Assembly (NCBI GenBank): GCA_009991425.1
Contig: JAACWH010000025.1
Coordinates: 1-64,000 of the forward strand
Reading direction: 5' to 3'
From: Leptospira sp.
Lineage (GTDB): Bacteria; Spirochaetota; Leptospiria; Leptospirales; Leptospiraceae
DNA: 64,000 bases
Shown here: positions 30,068 through 40,403 of the stretch, in pieces
How the letters are laid out: each line of letters begins with the position of its first letter
How positions within the stretch are numbered: the first letter of the stretch is position 1
Program-made: the position numbers and the translations under genes
The notes under the pieces: generated by a model
Seen by the model: only the letters and a program-made list of their open reading frames with translations
Database searches by the model: none
Told to the model about the DNA's origin: nothing

Positions 30068-30391
30068 TCAGTTTAATTCTTGTAATACGCAGCCGTTCTT
30101 TTCGTCCAAGAAAATGGCTGAATTGGTTCGACCCAAACCGGACACTGAGACCTTTTTGTTCTCCAAATCCAATTTGAAATCACTAATGGGAATCCATTGT
30201 CTTGCAAAATTATGGCAATAATCTTCATCCTGTCCCACTACGAAATAGCAAGAACAGTATTCTTTAGAATAAAACGAAGATATTATCGATGGGAATACCT
30301 TTAGATTGCTCCAATTGGAAATGACCCAGAACAGCATAAGATCAAAAACTATGAAAAGGATAATTGTAATTATTAATTTTTTCGGTTTCAT
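30068..30391 (-). CDS. hypothetical protein with N-terminal TM
   Basis: 107 aa; 4-bp overlap with upstream serine hydrolase gene. Confidence 0.65.
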   Translation of the reverse strand: MKPKKLIITIILFIVFDLMLFWVISNWSNLKVFPSIISSFYSKEYCSCYFVVGQDEDYCHNFARQWIPISDFKLDLENKKVSVSGLGRTNSAIFLDEKNGCVLQELN

Positions 30392-31575
30392 TGAACAGAC
30401 TCCACGATGGGTTTTAGAAAATCATTATCGCTGAAGTCTTCTTTCTTTCTATCATCAGCAAAGCGTACAACAATTAAATCAAGGCTTGGAATAATGAAGA
30501 CTCTTTGTCCCCAATGTCCTGATCCAAAAAATGTGTCACTGGGAATATCAGGCATAGGTTTTGGGATTCCAGCATCGGGAACTCCTGTATTTGCATACCA
30601 TTGAGCAGTGTAATTGTTCTTTTCTAAACCAGGATAATACTTTGTAGTCTTGTATCCTTCGCTGGGAGTTCTAGCTTGGGTCACCCATCCATCGGGCAGA
30701 ATTTTTTTGCCATTCCAATACCCATTGTTTAAATAGAGAAAAGCAAATTTTGCAACATCAGTTGGTTTCGAATAAATATAAGATGAACCTACGTATACAT
30801 CTGATCCATCTTTTTCCCAAGTGAGATCACGAATTCCTAAAATATTAAATAGCTCTTTATTCGGAAGTTCTAAATATTTTTCTTTACCATATACATTTTG
30901 TAAGGCGAGAGAAAGTATATTTGTATCACAGGAGGAATAGTAGACTCTTTTGCCAGGCTCTGCAATAATTGGTAGGGAAGAACAATAGGCTCCCATATTG
31001 GATCTGCCTTTCGTATAGAGCATAGCAATTACAGTTGAGTTCATAGGATTGGATTCGTATCCTTCCCGCCCATCAAGTCCAGAAGTCATAGTAAGTAAGT
31101 GGTTGATTGTAATTTTCTTATGCTCTTCTGTAACACTCAATTCTGGAACATATTCATATGCAAAATCATCTAATTTCATCAGTCCATCTCTGACGGCAAT
31201 CCCAACTAAGGTATTGATATAACTCTTGGCAACAGACCAGAGTAAATGCTTTTGGTCTTTTTTATATTCCCTCGCATACTTTTCGTACACAAGTTTTCCT
31301 TTGTAAATGATTACAACTGAATCAGTTCGAATCCCCAAGCGATCTTCATCATTTCCTGTTAGAGTGAATGAATATTTTTCCATCTCTTGGAGCTTATCAG
31401 TATTCATTCCTAAGGATTCAGGGCTGGCAGATTTCCAAGCTTGGGTAGGCCAATAGTCTCGTTGAATTTTTTTTAGTTCAGATACTTTGATTGAATCACC
31501 ATAAGGCTTCAATTCAATAGCGGGTTTATTGCAGGCAAGCAAGAGTAAGATTGAGATTAGATATCTTTGATTCAT
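30388..31575 (-). CDS. serine hydrolase (beta-lactamase/penicillin-binding-like), lipoprotein
   Basis: 'LLWSVAKSYINTLVGIAV' SxxK motif; lipobox LLLAC. Confidence 0.9.
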   Translation of the reverse strand: MNQRYLISILLLLACNKPAIELKPYGDSIKVSELKKIQRDYWPTQAWKSASPESLGMNTDKLQEMEKYSFTLTGNDEDRLGIRTDSVVIIYKGKLVYEKYAREYKKDQKHLLWSVAKSYINTLVGIAVRDGLMKLDDFAYEYVPELSVTEEHKKITINHLLTMTSGLDGREGYESNPMNSTVIAMLYTKGRSNMGAYCSSLPIIAEPGKRVYYSSCDTNILSLALQNVYGKEKYLELPNKELFNILGIRDLTWEKDGSDVYVGSSYIYSKPTDVAKFAFLYLNNGYWNGKKILPDGWVTQARTPSEGYKTTKYYPGLEKNNYTAQWYANTGVPDAGIPKPMPDIPSDTFFGSGHWGQRVFIIPSLDLIVVRFADDRKKEDFSDNDFLKPIVESVQ

Positions 31576-31642
31576 TGTTTTCCTTTCTACCTTAGGTAAG
31601 GAACAATTTTCTTAGGAAAGATTGAATAAATCTAGCAAAATT

Positions 31643-32062
31643 TCAATTGTTTGAGTTATTTTTAGCATAATCCATTAGAATCTGGATCATATTGTGCAGT
31701 CCGTTCCTACGACTAATCGATAAAAACTTTTGTAATCCTATAGTTTCGATAAATTCTAAGCTAGATTGGGAGATTTCATCTGGAGTATGTCCCGAGAAGA
31801 CTTTGACTAGAATGGCAATCAATCCCTTGGTAAGAGAAGTGTCACTATCAGCGAAGAAGAAAAGCTGCCCTTCCTTCATCTCAGGCGCAATCCAAACTCG
31901 AGATTGACATCCTGGAACTAAAAATTCATCTTTTTTCTTTTCATCGGGATACTTTGGAAGTGACTCACCCAATTCAATCAAGACTTGGAATCTTTCTTCC
32001 CAATCACTAAGACCTGCGAACTCTTCTATTATTTCTGCCTGTGCTTCTTGAATGGATTTCAT
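31643..32062 (-). CDS. sufE: SufE family protein
   Basis: 'FLVPGCQSRVWI' with active Cys; 'ADSDTSLTKGLIAILVKVFSGHTPDEI'. Confidence 0.92.
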   Translation of the reverse strand: MKSIQEAQAEIIEEFAGLSDWEERFQVLIELGESLPKYPDEKKKDEFLVPGCQSRVWIAPEMKEGQLFFFADSDTSLTKGLIAILVKVFSGHTPDEISQSSLEFIETIGLQKFLSISRRNGLHNMIQILMDYAKNNSNN

Positions 32063-32487
32063 TTCTTAACCTTCCTTCTAAGAAAAAATCTTCCGTCTGA
32101 TAATTGCACTCTATTCTCTGATGTAACAAGCATTTGGATTTGATCCGAGGTAATGTTTTTGTAGTAGTATTCAACTCTAGATTTTACTTCTAGGTTGTAG
32201 ATTTCGTCTGGAGAAAAAATAATCTTCCTTTCAGCGAATTGAATTTCAATACAACGGAAGGGTTTAATTAATACGTTACAAAACGTACCATTTGGTGGAA
32301 ATTTTTTCTCGAACAATCCACAATTCCCTGTGGAAATAAAAATTAGAAGTAAAACAAAACTAAGGTTGAGCTTATTATATACATTTATATTTTTCTTGAT
32401 AGAATGAATACGAATATGGAAAAATTTCATATCAATCTTCGTCCAGCAAATCAGTGTCAATAGCCTTAGCTTCTGTAAGGTCAACAT
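32059..32487 (-). CDS. hypothetical lipoprotein
   Basis: Hydrophobic segment ending STGNC; 4-bp overlap with sufE. Confidence 0.55.
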   Translation of the reverse strand: MLTLQKLRLLTLICWTKIDMKFFHIRIHSIKKNINVYNKLNLSFVLLLIFISTGNCGLFEKKFPPNGTFCNVLIKPFRCIEIQFAERKIIFSPDEIYNLEVKSRVEYYYKNITSDQIQMLVTSENRVQLSDGRFFLRRKVKK

Positions 32488-33469
32488 TCGTTTTCAGATT
32501 CGGTCTTTCTGCTATCCAAGCTTTGAGTTGCTTTTTATATTCCTGATTCTTTTTCTTTGTATTATTCAATCCAACACTCAATAGGTCTACAGCCTTCTGG
32601 TGGAGATTCTGAGCATAGAAAATTCTTGCTTCCATCAATAAGGATTTCTCGGTTATAAAATCTGGAAAATCTGATTTGCTTTTGCGCAGATAATTTAAGG
32701 CAGGAACAAAATCTTTTGCATAATAATAACACATGCCATTGAGAAAGTTCTCTTCTCTTTCAGTGAGTAGAATTTTTCCAAGGAAATCATCAGCTTTATT
32801 TGCTTCTAGTAATTTTTCCAGATCTTTTGTATTGCCTGAACGAACTGCCGAATAGACTAATAGCCAAACAGTTGGATGGTGAAATTCTGATTCTAGAGAT
32901 TTTGTATCTAAAAGTGAATATTCTTTGTAGATATTTGGGAAATTTTTTCTTTCACGATAGGCTTCTGTTAAGAATAGTAAAAATTTATTGGATTCATATT
33001 CTGGGAAATCATCTTTGATGGATTCAGCCATTCTTGCGTATCGGAAAATTTTGGCAAAATCGTCCTTGGTCTTGTTACTATCACCAAATATCTGTGAGAT
33101 GGGCTCATCAATATGTGCAATCAAGGAAGCAGAATCAAATTGCAGTCCATTTAACAACAAGCTATAGTAATAAGAGCGTGCGCGATAATGTATAGAAGAT
33201 GGATCCAGTGGATCTTTATCTAAAAAGTCGACTGAATATGTGTCAAAATCCCTTACATAGGTTTCGATTAATTCGTTTTTCTCAATAGCTACTTGGATTT
33301 TTGCTTTCTGTTTTTCAATTTTTTGCTTCTGGTCTTTCGTAAAGAAGAGTCGGATCTTCCTTTCTTGGAAATATCCGAAAATAGCTAAACCTAGAAAGAA
33401 TAGGAGAAATAGATACGGGAACTTGGATTTCTTCTTTCTATGGCTTTCGTGTCTGGGTAAATACGCCAT
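32432..33469 (-). CDS. hypothetical protein, N-terminal TM, TPR-like
   Basis: ORF to 33655; likelier start MAYLPRHESHRKKK at 33469. Confidence 0.7.
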   Translation of the reverse strand: MAYLPRHESHRKKKSKFPYLFLLFFLGLAIFGYFQERKIRLFFTKDQKQKIEKQKAKIQVAIEKNELIETYVRDFDTYSVDFLDKDPLDPSSIHYRARSYYYSLLLNGLQFDSASLIAHIDEPISQIFGDSNKTKDDFAKIFRYARMAESIKDDFPEYESNKFLLFLTEAYRERKNFPNIYKEYSLLDTKSLESEFHHPTVWLLVYSAVRSGNTKDLEKLLEANKADDFLGKILLTEREENFLNGMCYYYAKDFVPALNYLRKSKSDFPDFITEKSLLMEARIFYAQNLHQKAVDLLSVGLNNTKKKNQEYKKQLKAWIAERPNLKTNVDLTEAKAIDTDLLDED

Positions 33470-33525
33470 AATAGCCAGAATAAAAGTTTTTTCGTAAGAT
33501 TCATCTTTTTTTTTACTCTGAACTC

Positions 33526-33555
33526 TTGACAGGCTTTTTGTTTTGTGGTTATGAT
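33526..33555 (+). promoter_or_regulatory. near-consensus sigma70 promoter TTGACA-N18-TATGAT
   Basis: TTGACA 33526-33531, TATGAT 33550-33555. Confidence 0.6.
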
Positions 33556-33562
33556 ATTGTAT

Positions 33563-33727
33563 ATGGCAATTGACGACGAATTTATGGATGATATCGATGA
33601 AGAAGAAGAGTTGGATGCAGATGCAATCACATATGCTTGTGAAGACTGTGACCATAGATGGGAACCAGATGACAATGATGAGATGATTTGTCCTATGTGC
33701 GGGTCTTCCAATATCGTTGAACTTTAA
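33563..33727 (+). CDS. small acidic zinc-ribbon protein
   Basis: MAIDDEFMDDIDEEEELDADAITYACEDCDHRWEPDDNDEMICPMCGSSNIVEL; CxxC...CxxC. Start moved from GTG 33545 to ATG 33563. Confidence 0.75.
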   Translation: MAIDDEFMDDIDEEEELDADAITYACEDCDHRWEPDDNDEMICPMCGSSNIVEL

Positions 33728-34286
33728 GCTTTTGAAAGGTAGGGTATTTTTTTCTACATTTCTCTGTATTGGTTTTCTTCATTCCAGTTTCCCTCAGAAC
33801 CAAGATTTTGATTCTTTATTTAAGGAATTTAAGTCAGGCAATTATAGCCAAGTAGCGAGCCAATCCAAACTTATAATTCAAAATTCCTCTAAGAATCTTG
33901 ATTTAAGATTTCTTGTACTGTATATCTCTTCTGAAAGTAAGCTAGAAGATATGGATAAGACTCTAGAATCTGTCTATCAAAATACAGATAAACGACCAAC
34001 TCATCTAACTAACGCTATGTATTTAATTCTAGAAAGATCCTTGGTAGCGAATTCAGTGGCTATTGGGGAAAAATGGGGCTACCGATTTCGCCAAGAAGCT
34101 GAAGCTTCAACTCGCTATGCGGAAGGTTTGTACTTTTATGCTAGCCTTCTTTATCAGAATCAAAAAGAAAAAGATGCACACTTTATTTCTAATTTAGCAC
34201 TGAAGCAAAACCCCAATGCAAGTTTAAAAGATCGCATTTCTCTTTTGCAATCATCCATTCAGAAAAATTCTCCTAACAAAAGGTAA
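33717..34286 (+). CDS. hypothetical secreted TPR-like protein
   Basis: 189 aa, signal peptide-like N-terminus; 11-bp overlap with upstream gene. Confidence 0.65.
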   Translation: MNFKLLKGRVFFSTFLCIGFLHSSFPQNQDFDSLFKEFKSGNYSQVASQSKLIIQNSSKNLDLRFLVLYISSESKLEDMDKTLESVYQNTDKRPTHLTNAMYLILERSLVANSVAIGEKWGYRFRQEAEASTRYAEGLYFYASLLYQNQKEKDAHFISNLALKQNPNASLKDRISLLQSSIQKNSPNKR

Positions 34287-34290
34287 AATT

Positions 34291-34902
34291 TTGAATCCTA
34301 GTCTTAGAATTCAAACAGGTCGTTGGAAGGGAAAATCGATTCCTATTCCTTCCCAAGTAAAAGGTAATTCGAATTTTACTCCTGCAATTTTAAAAAAATC
34401 TATATTTTCTATCCTAGATGGTATGAGAGAAAAAGGGAAGATCCAATATGCCAAGACTGCTTTTATCGATTTATTCGCAGGCTCAGGACAGATGGGAATG
34501 GAAGCACTCAGTGTTGGATTCGCAAAAGTCTTGTTCTACGAAATGGCTAAGGAAAGATTCACTGGCCTAGTAGAACTTCTTAAATCCTATCGAGAGCAAG
34601 CAAGTCTATTTAAGAAAGATAGTTTCCGCCAACATTCCAATCTTCCTGAGATTGATGGCATAGAGCATCTCGTATATTTTATCGATCCTCCGTATTTGCA
34701 TTGGAATGGTAAGAATGAAAAAATCCATACCCTCATTGAGGGAATCTTAGCTAGTTCCAATCTACCCAAAACAATCCTCATCCAAGCGCCCAACCAACCC
34801 AAGTTAGAAGGATATGAATCTCGTGTGCTTGGCAATCATAGTCTTTATCTAATTCAATCAGAGCTTGAGGAAGACCGTCAAATGCAAGATGATTTCACCT
34901 GA
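34291..34902 (+). CDS. rsmD: 16S rRNA (guanine966-N2)-methyltransferase RsmD-like (TTG start)
   Basis: 'FIDLFAGSGQMGMEALSVGFAKVLFYE' and 'FIDPPYL'. Confidence 0.85.
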   Translation: MNPSLRIQTGRWKGKSIPIPSQVKGNSNFTPAILKKSIFSILDGMREKGKIQYAKTAFIDLFAGSGQMGMEALSVGFAKVLFYEMAKERFTGLVELLKSYREQASLFKKDSFRQHSNLPEIDGIEHLVYFIDPPYLHWNGKNEKIHTLIEGILASSNLPKTILIQAPNQPKLEGYESRVLGNHSLYLIQSELEEDRQMQDDFT

Positions 34903-34926
34903 GGAAAGGAATAAAACGATAGTTAG

Positions 34927-37116
34927 TTGTTTGTTGATAATTTTATGAAATGGAAAAATTTCTTAATCTATAAAAGTATTTTAATTAAGTTTAGTAATTT
35001 ACATTCATTCATTTTATTATTTTTTGTATCGATTGTTGGGATCTATAGTACAGAACGTACATTTCCCAGCTACAATGAATATCGAAGTAATTTTACTTCT
35101 AGTGAGGCGATTCTACTGGATCGCAATGGGATTCCTCTCCAGAGTATACGCACTGATTTTCAGAAAAGATCTTATATATGGTTGGAATTGGATGATTTTC
35201 CAAGTTATCTGATAGAAGCCATTCTTGCTACCGAAGATAAAAATTACTGGGATCACCCAGGCGTAGATACAATCGCCCTCTTGACTTCTCTGTATTCTGG
35301 CTTAAGAGGTTGGGGGCTTCGAGGTGGTTCCACTATAAGTATGCAGCTTGTTTCCTTAATGGATCCTAGTCTGGGATCAGGAGGGACAAAACGTACAGTT
35401 GCACAAAAGATTCGTCAAATCCAAGCTGCCTCTGCATTGGAAGAAGTCTGGAGCAAAGAGCAAATTCTAACTGCATACCTAAATGTAATTCCGCTTCGAG
35501 GGGAAAAAATTGGAGTCCCTATTGCCAGTCTGCAAATTTGGAATACAGCTAGTAAGGCCATTGATAAAAAGATGTGCCTACTGATTGCTTCCATGATTCG
35601 TGCTCCCAATGCTTCCCATAAATTAATATCAGAAAGATCCTTCCGACTTTCCCAAAAATTGAATTGGAATTATACGGAATATGACTTGAAAACTTTTACG
35701 GAACTATCATTAGCTTCCAAATCCAAATTAAATACCAATGCAACTCATTCCTTGGATTCCAAACACAATTCAAAATCAGAACCACAGGATTACAAACAGG
35801 GGGAAAATCTTGCCTTTCACTATGCAAACCAATTTGCCTCCCAAAAATCTGGAAATGTGAAAACGACTTTAGACTTTCCTTTCCAAAAACATGCTTATGA
35901 TAGCTTAAGAAAGAATCTTTCTTTGATCCAAGATAAGAATGTAAAGGACGGAGCTGTGCTTGTCCTAGATAACAAGACAGGAGAAGTGCTTGTCTATGTG
36001 GGAGGTGTGCAGGATTTTTCGAGTGCTAAGTATGTGGATGCAATCCAATCCTTTCGGCAAGCTGGTTCCACTCTAAAGCCTTTTCTTTATGCACTCGCGA
36101 TTGAAAAAAAATACATCACAGCTACTTCTATATTACTGGATGCTCCTCTCGACATTGATGTAACGAGAGGGATGTATCGACCATCTAATTATGATAAGGA
36201 ATTTGTGGGCCCAGTTTTTGCTAAACAAGCCTTGGCATCTTCCTTGAACATACCTGCTGTTCGTTTGGTTCAAATGATAGGAGTAGATTCCTTTTTCGAA
36301 AGAATACAATCGCTAGGCTTCCAGAATTTAAAAGACTCCGATTACTACGGATATTCCTTAGCCCTGGGAACCTTAGACGTGAGTCTTTGGGATCTGACCT
36401 GGGCGTATTGGACCTTAGCCAACTCAGGGAAAGATAAAATGGGCAAAAGTATTTATTCACCTGACTCGAGTTTTATTGTTTCAAATATCTTATCCAATAG
36501 AATGAACCGAAGCTTAACTTTTGGATTGGAAAATTCCCTCTCCACCAGATATTGGACTGTTGCTAAAACAGGGACCAGCCAAGACATGAGGGATAACTGG
36601 TGTGTAGGATATTCTAATCATTATACTGTTGGTGTTTGGATTGGGAATTTTAGTGGAGAACCTATGCATAATGTAACGGGAATTACAGGAGCTGCTCCCA
36701 TTTGGAGAGAAGTTATGGATTATCTTCATAGCAACAATTCTTCCCAAGAACCAAATCCACCTCCCAACTTGAAACAGGTCTTTGATGATTATTATTTGAA
36801 AGGGACAGAACCGAAGTTAAATCCCATGGTTTCTATCCAAGAACTCCAGGAATCAAATCAAAATCAATCCCCAAAAATTGAATATCCTATTGATGGAATG
36901 ATAGTTGCTTATGACCCTGATATCCCTGAGGATTTTCAGAAAATTCTATTCCAAGCAAAAGGAAATACCCAAGGATTATTTTGGAATTTGAATGATAAAG
37001 TTCTTGGAGATGCAACTAAGTCTCATTCTTGGCATGTTCAAAAAGGTAAATTCAAACTTCAATTAATAAAACCAAACAATCAAATCATTCAATCCCTTAG
37101 TTTTGAAGTTCGATAA
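34927..37116 (+). CDS. pbpC: penicillin-binding protein 1C-like (GT51 + transpeptidase + C-terminal domain)
   Basis: 'TEDKNYWDHPGVD', 'RGGSTISMQL', 'AGSTLKPFLYA', 'AKTGTSQDMRDNWCVGYS'. Confidence 0.92.
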   Translation: MFVDNFMKWKNFLIYKSILIKFSNLHSFILLFFVSIVGIYSTERTFPSYNEYRSNFTSSEAILLDRNGIPLQSIRTDFQKRSYIWLELDDFPSYLIEAILATEDKNYWDHPGVDTIALLTSLYSGLRGWGLRGGSTISMQLVSLMDPSLGSGGTKRTVAQKIRQIQAASALEEVWSKEQILTAYLNVIPLRGEKIGVPIASLQIWNTASKAIDKKMCLLIASMIRAPNASHKLISERSFRLSQKLNWNYTEYDLKTFTELSLASKSKLNTNATHSLDSKHNSKSEPQDYKQGENLAFHYANQFASQKSGNVKTTLDFPFQKHAYDSLRKNLSLIQDKNVKDGAVLVLDNKTGEVLVYVGGVQDFSSAKYVDAIQSFRQAGSTLKPFLYALAIEKKYITATSILLDAPLDIDVTRGMYRPSNYDKEFVGPVFAKQALASSLNIPAVRLVQMIGVDSFFERIQSLGFQNLKDSDYYGYSLALGTLDVSLWDLTWAYWTLANSGKDKMGKSIYSPDSSFIVSNILSNRMNRSLTFGLENSLSTRYWTVAKTGTSQDMRDNWCVGYSNHYTVGVWIGNFSGEPMHNVTGITGAAPIWREVMDYLHSNNSSQEPNPPPNLKQVFDDYYLKGTEPKLNPMVSIQELQESNQNQSPKIEYPIDGMIVAYDPDIPEDFQKILFQAKGNTQGLFWNLNDKVLGDATKSHSWHVQKGKFKLQLIKPNNQIIQSLSFEVR

Positions 37117-37157
37117 ATTTTCTCTTTTCTTAGTTTTGACATTTTCTATATTGGGAA

Positions 37158-37595
37158 TTGATGGCAAAACCAATTCGATTTGACCATACTTATAATATAT
37201 CAATCGCCTGGGGTGACATGGATGCATTTGGTCATGTGAATAATGTAGTTTATGTGAAGTATTTTGAGACAGCAAGAGCTAATTTTTTCACAGATTTATC
37301 AGTATGGAATACCAATCTAAAAACTTTAATTTCAGGTCCAATTCTAACTCACCTCGAATTGGATTATCGTAAACAGGTTTCTTACCCTGCAGATTTAGAA
37401 ATCACTTTGGGAATAACATCTTTTTCAACTAGAAGTTTTGATGTATCAACCTCGATGTGGGACAAGGACGGACACTGTGTAATTTCGGGTTTTGCTAAAA
37501 TAGTATGGTTTGATTTTGAAAATGGGAGACCAACAAGTATAACTGAATCAATGAAAGCAACATTTCAAAAAATGGTAGAGAAATACAATGCCTAA
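37158..37595 (+). CDS. acyl-CoA thioesterase (4HBT/YbgC-like hotdog)
   Basis: 'IAWGDMDAFGHVNNVVYVKYFETAR'. Confidence 0.92.
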   Translation: MMAKPIRFDHTYNISIAWGDMDAFGHVNNVVYVKYFETARANFFTDLSVWNTNLKTLISGPILTHLELDYRKQVSYPADLEITLGITSFSTRSFDVSTSMWDKDGHCVISGFAKIVWFDFENGRPTSITESMKATFQKMVEKYNA

Positions 37596-38892
37596 CATAT
37601 CTGTTCAACGTCGAGTCACCGATAAGTTCAAACTTGATGATGAACTGTTAAAGATTTCAAGAATCTGTTTGGCTGTTTTCTTTGTTTTCATAGGATTTGG
37701 AGTTCTTGCTCCCACAACTGAACTCGGTCTTTATGATCCTCAAATTATTAGGATCATCCATTCTCTAATTATGGTTTGCTTATTTATTTCTACATATTTT
37801 TCAAAGTGGGTGAAAGATCACCTTGAGTTAGTTTTGAATACAGTATTCTATTCTATGACTATTCACTCATTCATTCTACTTTATTGGAATGATTTATATA
37901 TTGGTTATTTGATTGGCATGGTTCTTGTGATTACCTGTATTGGAATTAGCTTTGTTCAGAAAAGATGGCTTATAACTTATCTATTTTTTGTAATTATTGC
38001 ATCGATAGTTGTGGGTCTCAGTGCGAATGAACCCCAGGTTGATTTAAGTTTATTCTTTCCTACCATTATAACGCCTGCTTTAGTATCATATTTAACATTG
38101 AATATCCGACTAAGCGCTGTTGAAAAATTAAAAGAATCTGAAATCCAACTAAAAGAGTTTTATTCACGTACCTCCGAAGATTTGCTTATTGCTCAAAATA
38201 CACAGAAGTCTCTGGTTACAATTCAAGTTCCCGATTCTATAGATTTTAAAATGTCAACTTATTATAGATCTTATGATAAGGTAGGTGGGGATGTTCTGAG
38301 CGTAGAAGTTCGTCCTGATAAGAGATTGAATATATTTTTTGCAGATGTATCTGGTCATGGAATTGCATCTGCCATGGTTTCGGCTATGGCAAGCCTTGCT
38401 TTTAAGATAGTATCTCGATCTAATATGCAACCCGCTGAATCTCTTCTAATTATGCATGAACTACTGAAGCCTTTAGTTTTAAATCATCATATTAGCGCAT
38501 GTTTTGCGATAATGGACACTAAAGACAATAGAATTGAATATTCCTATGCTGGGCATCCACAGATTTTACTTATTCGCAATAAACATGTAATTGAAATGGA
38601 AGGAAGAGGCTCATTGATTCTATCGCCCTTAGAGCCATCATTGCGTGATTACCATCTGGATATTGAACCAGGAGATAAGTTTTTGTTCTATTCAGATGGA
38701 TTGGTTGAATTATTTAATGAATCTGGTGAATTTTATGGTGAGGATAAATTTTTTGAAAGCATTCTTGCAAATCTTTCTAAGAAAGGAAAAGCACTTTTAG
38801 AAGCTGTGGTTGGTGATTCTATTGTTTTTGCTGAAGGACATATTGAAGATGATATGACTATGCTTCTCATTGAAATGAAAAATCCTGATTAA
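37588..38892 (+). CDS. membrane SpoIIE-type PP2C phosphatase
   Basis: N-terminal TMs then 'VGGDVLSVEVRPDKRLNIFFADVSGHGIASAMVSAM', 'DKFLFYSDGLVELFN', 'DDMTMLLIE'. Confidence 0.9.
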   Translation: MPNISVQRRVTDKFKLDDELLKISRICLAVFFVFIGFGVLAPTTELGLYDPQIIRIIHSLIMVCLFISTYFSKWVKDHLELVLNTVFYSMTIHSFILLYWNDLYIGYLIGMVLVITCIGISFVQKRWLITYLFFVIIASIVVGLSANEPQVDLSLFFPTIITPALVSYLTLNIRLSAVEKLKESEIQLKEFYSRTSEDLLIAQNTQKSLVTIQVPDSIDFKMSTYYRSYDKVGGDVLSVEVRPDKRLNIFFADVSGHGIASAMVSAMASLAFKIVSRSNMQPAESLLIMHELLKPLVLNHHISACFAIMDTKDNRIEYSYAGHPQILLIRNKHVIEMEGRGSLILSPLEPSLRDYHLDIEPGDKFLFYSDGLVELFNESGEFYGEDKFFESILANLSKKGKALLEAVVGDSIVFAEGHIEDDMTMLLIEMKNPD

Positions 38893-38915
38893 TTGAAAAG
38901 GCTATAGAATACGAA

Positions 38916-40403
38916 ATGACACAATCAACAAAACGCACTATTCAAAAAATTTTAATTGCTAACCGTGGAGAGATTTCTGTTCGAATCCAAAAAACTTGTC
39001 AACAGCTTGGCATTCGAACGGTTGCTGTTTATTCAGAAGCCGATCAGAATGCTAATTTTGTATTAATGGCTGATGAGGCTGTATGCATCGGTGCACCTGA
39101 GCCATCGCTATCCTATCTAAACCAAGAAGAAATTCTCAAAGCTTGCAGATCTACAGGAGCAGATGCTGTTCATCCGGGCTATGGATTTTTATCAGAGAAC
39201 GCTAGTTTTGCGAAAGGACTAGCTGATGAGGGAATTTTATTTCTAGGACCTAAGGCAGATTCCATTGACTTGATGGGAGATAAAATTCGTTCTAGAGACG
39301 CTATGGCAAAAGCGGGAGTTCCAGTTGTTCCTGGGTATTCTTCTGATTCAAATGATGTTAATGCATTCCTAACGGAAGCAAAGAAGATTGGCTTCCCAGT
39401 CATGATCAAGGCAACCGCAGGTGGCGGTGGTAAGGGTATGCGAAAGGTAGATTCGGAAGAGGAATTTATTCCAAGTTTTGAATCGGCAGTTCGAGAAGCG
39501 ACTAAGGCTTTTGGAAATGGCTTGGTTTTTTTAGAAAAGTATATTGGAAATCCTCGTCATATTGAATTTCAGATTTTTGGAGATAGCTTTGGTAATGTGA
39601 TTCATATGCATGAAAGGGACTGCTCCATCCAAAGAAGACACCAGAAAGTTTTGGAAGAGACGCCAGCTCCGAATTTTCCAGCAGAATGGAAGGAGAAAAT
39701 GGCTGAGTATGCAGTTCTTGCTGGCAAATCAATCGGCTATCTTGGTGCAGGAACAGTAGAATTTATATTAGGTGAAGATGGATCTTTTTTCTTTCTGGAG
39801 ATGAATACTAGACTCCAAGTGGAACATCCTGTGACTGAGATGGTTACAGGCTTAGATTTGGTAGAATTACAAATTCAAATTGCTGAGGGAAAGGAATTGC
39901 CCGCACCCCTCCTAGAGCCAGATGGAGTTCCACAAAATGGACATTCTATGGAAGTGCGAGTTTATGCTGAGAATCCGGCGAATCAATTTTTACCATCTAT
40001 AGGAAAGATAGAATGGATGAAACTTCCCCTTTCTCGTGGCCTCCGATTGGATACAGGTGTTGAGACAGGCTCTGAAGTGAGTATATATTATGATCCTATG
40101 ATCGGTAAATTGATTGCCCATGCGGATGACAGAGAAACTTGCCGCAAGAAATTACTTTCAGCTTTAAAGAAGTTTGTAATTTTTGGGCCTATAACGAATA
40201 TTAACTTCTTACAAAATATTTTACAAGAACCAGACTTCATAGATGGAAAAGTATCAACTCATTTTCTGAATGGCAAGGATCATCTTATCTACCAAAGGGA
40301 AGATGATAAAAGAGAGGCTCTTTCTTTAATATTTCAATTAGTTCAAAAACCAAAAGTAGCAAAATCTATTTGGGAGGCTATAGGCAATGCTTTTCAAGTT
40401 TGA
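38916..40403 (+). CDS. accC: biotin carboxylase subunit (AccC-like / acyl-CoA carboxylase alpha)
   Basis: 'KILIANRGEISVRIQKTCQQLGIRTVAVYSEAD', 'KATAGGGGKGMRKV', 'FLEMNTRLQVEHPVTEMVTGLDLVELQI'. Confidence 0.95.
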   Translation: MTQSTKRTIQKILIANRGEISVRIQKTCQQLGIRTVAVYSEADQNANFVLMADEAVCIGAPEPSLSYLNQEEILKACRSTGADAVHPGYGFLSENASFAKGLADEGILFLGPKADSIDLMGDKIRSRDAMAKAGVPVVPGYSSDSNDVNAFLTEAKKIGFPVMIKATAGGGGKGMRKVDSEEEFIPSFESAVREATKAFGNGLVFLEKYIGNPRHIEFQIFGDSFGNVIHMHERDCSIQRRHQKVLEETPAPNFPAEWKEKMAEYAVLAGKSIGYLGAGTVEFILGEDGSFFFLEMNTRLQVEHPVTEMVTGLDLVELQIQIAEGKELPAPLLEPDGVPQNGHSMEVRVYAENPANQFLPSIGKIEWMKLPLSRGLRLDTGVETGSEVSIYYDPMIGKLIAHADDRETCRKKLLSALKKFVIFGPITNINFLQNILQEPDFIDGKVSTHFLNGKDHLIYQREDDKREALSLIFQLVQKPKVAKSIWEAIGNAFQV

